From contig CADBOH010000047.1 of the NCBI GenBank assembly GCA_902796285.1, positions 1-8,869 of the forward strand: a stretch of 8,869 bases of DNA, given 5' to 3'. The first letter of the stretch is position 1. Every line of letters starts with the position of its first letter. The notes beneath the pieces are model-generated. The model was not told the origin of the DNA and searched no databases. It saw only the letters and a list, made by a program, of their open reading frames with translations. The translations under genes and the position numbers were made by a program. Origin of the DNA: an uncultured Eubacteriales bacterium. Its GTDB lineage: Bacteria; Bacillota; Clostridia; Christensenellales; UBA1242. Shown piece by piece: positions 7,201 to 8,869 of the stretch.

Positions 7201-8495
7201 TTTTAAACAACCAAAGCGCATCAAATATTACTCTTACCATCAAAACCAACGGTGCAAGACTTGTTGCCATTAAGGTTGAAAATCTTTATACTTCAAGCTT
7301 AAATGAATGCTTTAATGGTGAAATAACGTTTAATAATCTACTAAATATCAAAAATGTAAACAAAGATTTATCTTATATTGATATTTCAAATTCAAGCGAA
7401 CTTGTTAAAGCCATTGTAAACATGTCAAAAATCAAGACATTTAATATTAAAGGCGATCTTGATTTGCAAGGCAATTTGATTGGAATAAAGATAAACAAAA
7501 GTATTGGTTTTGACATAAAAATAAACATAACAAACGATCACAAGATTGAAGTTTACGGTGTGATTGGCGCAATACCTACCCTAATCGGTGTAAATAACGA
7601 TGTGCCTTACGCCGCAGGAGACACTAATAGCGGATCAAACAGATACCTAAGTTTCTATTATAAAGATGGATATGTATATCTTTATAGATCAGAAACAATA
7701 CATGTATTCTTTGGAGCTGGCAGCAGATCATATGAAAAATGCGTTAAAGTATCTTTATCAACGCTTTTAAATGATCCTCTAAAATTTTTGCAGTACGGAA
7801 TTGGATTTACTGACAGCATCATGGATGAAATAAAAGCTAGTTCACAAAAAGCCAAAAACAGAGAAAAGCCTATGGATTTCTCAAAGATTATAAGCTCTTT
7901 TACTTCAACAAAAACAAGTTATAATTTAGAGCTTAATATGGCAGAAATTTTAAACAACAAAGATATTGATAAACTTTCAATTTCACTTAAATTATTAAAA
8001 GATGGAAACAGCAAGAGCTATATATCTGGCGCAACATTTAATCTTTCGATTCCATTATCAAAAGCCTTCTCATTAAAATTGTCAAGCAACAATATTAAGC
8101 TAACAAATTATGGCGGCGAAATTGATATGTCACAATACTATTCATACACTTCAAACTATAAATATGCTGAGGGAGAATACTGGGAAGCATCAAAAGGAGA
8201 TTGGAAAATGGCAGGACAAACCACAACAACAATAACATTTGAAACAAATAGCCACTACGTATTAAATACAATCACAAATAAGGCAGGAGCACATGTTGAT
8301 TTGCCAGTTTTAAATTCATACTCATTTAGAAATGGCGACTATAAAACATACAGAACTTTTGCTGGTTGGTACACCGATGCAAACTTAAAAAATAAGTTTG
8401 AACAATCTATAATGCCTGGATTTGATTTAACCCTCTACGCTAAGTGGGATGAAAGAGTTGAAAGAGTTTACACATATGAAGATTTGATAATCTAA
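4227..8495 (+). CDS. Giant repetitive surface protein with C-terminal InlB B-type repeat
   Basis: From ATG 4227 this is 1422 aa. Residues 1-10 are basic (MRKIKKIFKY) and 11-33 hydrophobic, acting as an export signal or uncleaved anchor; no clear signal-peptidase site or lipobox is seen. Residues about 53-1300 hold six degenerate repeats of about 180-250 residues. Each has a Y[IVF][DN][LI] opening (252, 448, 628, 832, 1050; absent in the first), amphipathic strands, and a motif like VYVEIGNLYLKF leading into a helix (127, 317, 515, 694, 904, 1148). Residues 1333-1408 are a Listeria-Bacteroides (Flg_new, InlB B) repeat: TTITFETNSHY, then YRTFAGWYTDANLKNKF and LTLYAKWDE. No LPXTG or C-terminal membrane segment follows, so anchoring must be N-terminal. 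The strand-then-helix units resemble LolA/LppX-type lipid-binding modules or a beta-groove lipid-transfer protein, but this is inference; a passive adhesin or wall-spanning stalk is equally possible. It is the second gene of its operon. Confidence 0.93.
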   Translation: MRKIKKIFKYLSYSLLFLIIAIGSAYGVITMSLNNAANKSNRSAGTAESQIPEEITSIVNNFMTSDAIEANLQVDVSSAEQDICITINNGKVDLSNGIDNLVVNADISVKMLSLNNQIELGFCYEDGCVYLDGFNNKFKLETKNLLSSIENITSLLNIEMPSLGGLDMGALDMNALLGTLKVSNEKQTENGISLDIEIPAVGASINLQCDKDYKLQNLNIPTIEFNGISISVNGQLDYPNEVVIKELVKDEYINLSSALDYTKNLKSLIKKPLAFNYTLNYLGSNFDGEMVVDLEQLRLMANIDLGETKPTLLLIDNVLYVEIGNLYLKFALADIEKLQPILDNLNIAFPLREVTNLLNQYKANGIEALIGLLGKAKFDLTNIDLSVLSNIASSEQDLEITIENLGTISLKSNENGIESASIKSSNLNLSLRFTEAREFKLNKKQSQYFDLSTLLPFAEKLSQIIGNKYVDGNAVINYKGLNITANYKAIFDQNLFVEANINLLGKDISLIYKDKQVFVAFSNTFIKLNTANLQEILNQISNNFDVDFADTLSSVLAVFDQSKSALMIRSFIQRNDGVELKLAGGSRLFLTSQDSKVEIKLIDENLNITGSLNSASNVIVSNVEEDRYVDIEKLLPTIANITNYIINQKLYLKYSATATDLAINGGFNLDKNNLLFVCNLNYKGVQGTIGISNGKIYLTVENMNFAFDLSDFDKVKTLLLNHFNVDLNQIDQTLIEKTGISISEIIAFASGERNLKIRQPSLNDILNIIESYLGNIEIELTPNYLNVVYNDLNACLNFNNNMITDASLSYNDMRASLSILNKPYSYKFNKQYVDLGKIVTLVDDFMSYIEEGKIAIGANFTSSNGGSITANAQIDKTQTFRLSAEISSTLKEHFDASIEIENETTYLNLNGILLKLSNKSLKEILFVALELFNINANAFDMFKNVNMNMDLTELKRCLPNMDTSEALDIIKMVKSFKKVSNDYVIKFDGSKLLNNQSASNITLTIKTNGARLVAIKVENLYTSSLNECFNGEITFNNLLNIKNVNKDLSYIDISNSSELVKAIVNMSKIKTFNIKGDLDLQGNLIGIKINKSIGFDIKINITNDHKIEVYGVIGAIPTLIGVNNDVPYAAGDTNSGSNRYLSFYYKDGYVYLYRSETIHVFFGAGSRSYEKCVKVSLSTLLNDPLKFLQYGIGFTDSIMDEIKASSQKAKNREKPMDFSKIISSFTSTKTSYNLELNMAEILNNKDIDKLSISLKLLKDGNSKSYISGATFNLSIPLSKAFSLKLSSNNIKLTNYGGEIDMSQYYSYTSNYKYAEGEYWEASKGDWKMAGQTTTTITFETNSHYVLNTITNKAGAHVDLPVLNSYSFRNGDYKTYRTFAGWYTDANLKNKFEQSIMPGFDLTLYAKWDERVERVYTYEDLII
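4383..8126 (+). repeat. Six degenerate protein-coding repeats in the giant surface protein
   Basis: Approximate units by nucleotide are 4383-4976, 4977-5564, 5565-6104, 6105-6716, 6717-7370 and 7371-8126. They align by the recurring opening Y-hydrophobic-D/N-L/I and by the aromatic strand plus K[FL] before a helix. Examples are VYLDGFNNKFKL, LYVEIGNLYLKF, VFVAFSNTFIKL, IYLTVENMNFAF and TYLNLNGILLKL. Repeats are diverged at DNA level, which argues for old duplication rather than recent expansion. The sixth is longer and least regular. Boundaries are by eye. Confidence 0.6.
8223..8450 (+). other. InlB B-type (Listeria-Bacteroides) repeat domain, single copy
   Basis: The region encodes residues 1333-1408 of the giant protein. 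It shows the family's order: a T-rich first strand (TTITFETN), a central aromatic turn, FAGWYTDANL, and the closing LTLYAKWDE. In Listeria internalins and many gut Bacillota surface proteins these beta-grasp units occur in arrays on the outside of the cell; one copy here ends 14 residues before the stop. Confidence 0.85.
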
Positions 8496-8523
8496 AAAAA
8501 AGACGGAATTATCCGTCTTTTTT
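8494..8523. terminator. Bidirectional terminator between convergent genes
   Basis: GACGGA (8502-8507) and TCCGTC (8512-8517) form a stem with loop ATTA, flanked by eight A (8494-8501) and six T (8518-8523). It therefore terminates both the surface-protein operon (its TAA, 8493-8495, touches the A-run) and the minus-strand gene, whose TAA at 8524-8522 lies in the T-run. Confidence 0.92.
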
Positions 8524-8869
8524 AATATGGTATATATCCAAAAGGTTTTATCCTTTCGGCAACTATTTCAACCCAAAACACATTTTTGTTGTTCTCTTTT
8601 TTAAATCTTACTTTTATATCGTCTTTTAAAGACACATAATTTGTTACAATAGGCTCAATCTCATTTTTAAGTATGTCACAAATCTGTTGCGGGTCAGTCA
8701 GTTTGTCTTTATCTAAAATATACTCCATCCTCTCGCTTATTTTATAATCCATTTCACCCTCTCTAAACGTGCTTTTTGATATTTCTTTTAAAATATCCCA
8801 ATAGCCCACGATACTTGTATGTACAATCAAAAATTTTCTTAGAACCATTATGAATATTTTCGCTAAGCA
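8522..8869 (-). CDS. MinE-like cell division topological specificity factor, 5'-partial
   Basis: The frame ends at TAA 8524-8522 and stays open to the right edge (115 codons). ATG 8848 (108 aa) has no ribosome binding site, so the true start may lie outside. An internal ATG (8752) with GAGGG just upstream would give 76 aa. The C-terminal part, ILKNEIEPIVTNYVSLKDD followed by IKVRFKKE and FWVEIVAERI, follows the MinE pattern LRKDILEVICKYVQIDPE...VTVQLE...LELNV. RKFLIVHTS near the N-terminus resembles the MinE strand LKLVLIHDR. MinE drives MinCD oscillation or localisation at the membrane and so places the division septum. Odd: about 40 extra residues separate the two halves, where typical MinE (85-90 aa) has about 12. 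The neighbour beyond the edge should be minD if this is right. Otherwise it is an unknown small protein. Confidence 0.7.
   Translation of the reverse strand, partial: CLAKIFIMVLRKFLIVHTSIVGYWDILKEISKSTFREGEMDYKISERMEYILDKDKLTDPQQICDILKNEIEPIVTNYVSLKDDIKVRFKKENNKNVFWVEIVAERIKPFGYIPY

Overview
The window is AT-rich chromosomal DNA, probably from an uncultured low-GC Bacillota of the Clostridia type. The evidence is strong GGAGG-like ribosome binding sites, sigma-A promoters of the TTGACA/17/TATAAT type, U-tract terminators, a two-gene rplM-rpsI operon behind a structured leader RNA, and a Listeria-Bacteroides (InlB B-type) repeat in a surface protein. TGA is used as a stop (trxB, and the small open frame before 3107) and tryptophan is TGG, so this is not a code-4 Mollicute. 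Placement below phylum is a guess. No RNA genes other than leader elements, no mobile element and no CRISPR array were seen.

Left part (1-2700), all on the minus strand: (i) 1-571, the start of a divergent amidohydrolase-like protein running off the edge, with its own promoter; by eye it has lost all metal-ligand histidines; (ii) trxB (679-1602), a low-Mr thioredoxin-disulfide reductase, with its own promoter and a terminator whose hairpin contains the end of the coding region; (iii) rplM-rpsI (2581-1719), overlapping at TAATG, with a strong promoter, an L13-leader-like RNA and a terminator.

Middle (2701-3103): a long divergent intergenic region. It carries a consensus plus-strand promoter (2848-2876), a 12-bp inverted repeat whose right arm covers the -35 box, two related palindromic boxes about 47 bp apart, and a transcribed leader of about 220 nt. 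The leader contains a possible 66-codon open frame that overlaps the next gene by GTGA.

Right part (3104-8495): a two-gene plus-strand operon for cell-surface proteins that match no family I recognise. The first (368 aa) has a long charged cytoplasmic tail, one membrane segment and a beta-rich outer domain. The second (1422 aa) has an N-terminal membrane anchor or signal peptide, six degenerate repeats of about 180-250 residues built from beta strands plus helices, and one C-terminal InlB B-type repeat. A strong bidirectional hairpin ends this operon. It also ends a convergent minus-strand gene (8522-edge) whose C-terminal half resembles the topological-specificity domain of MinE.

The surface-protein operon and its regulatory region are the least explained part of the window. 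The best functional guess is an envelope-spanning or lipid/hydrophobe-binding apparatus assembled from tandem LolA/LppX-like modules. That is inference from strand/helix pattern only.
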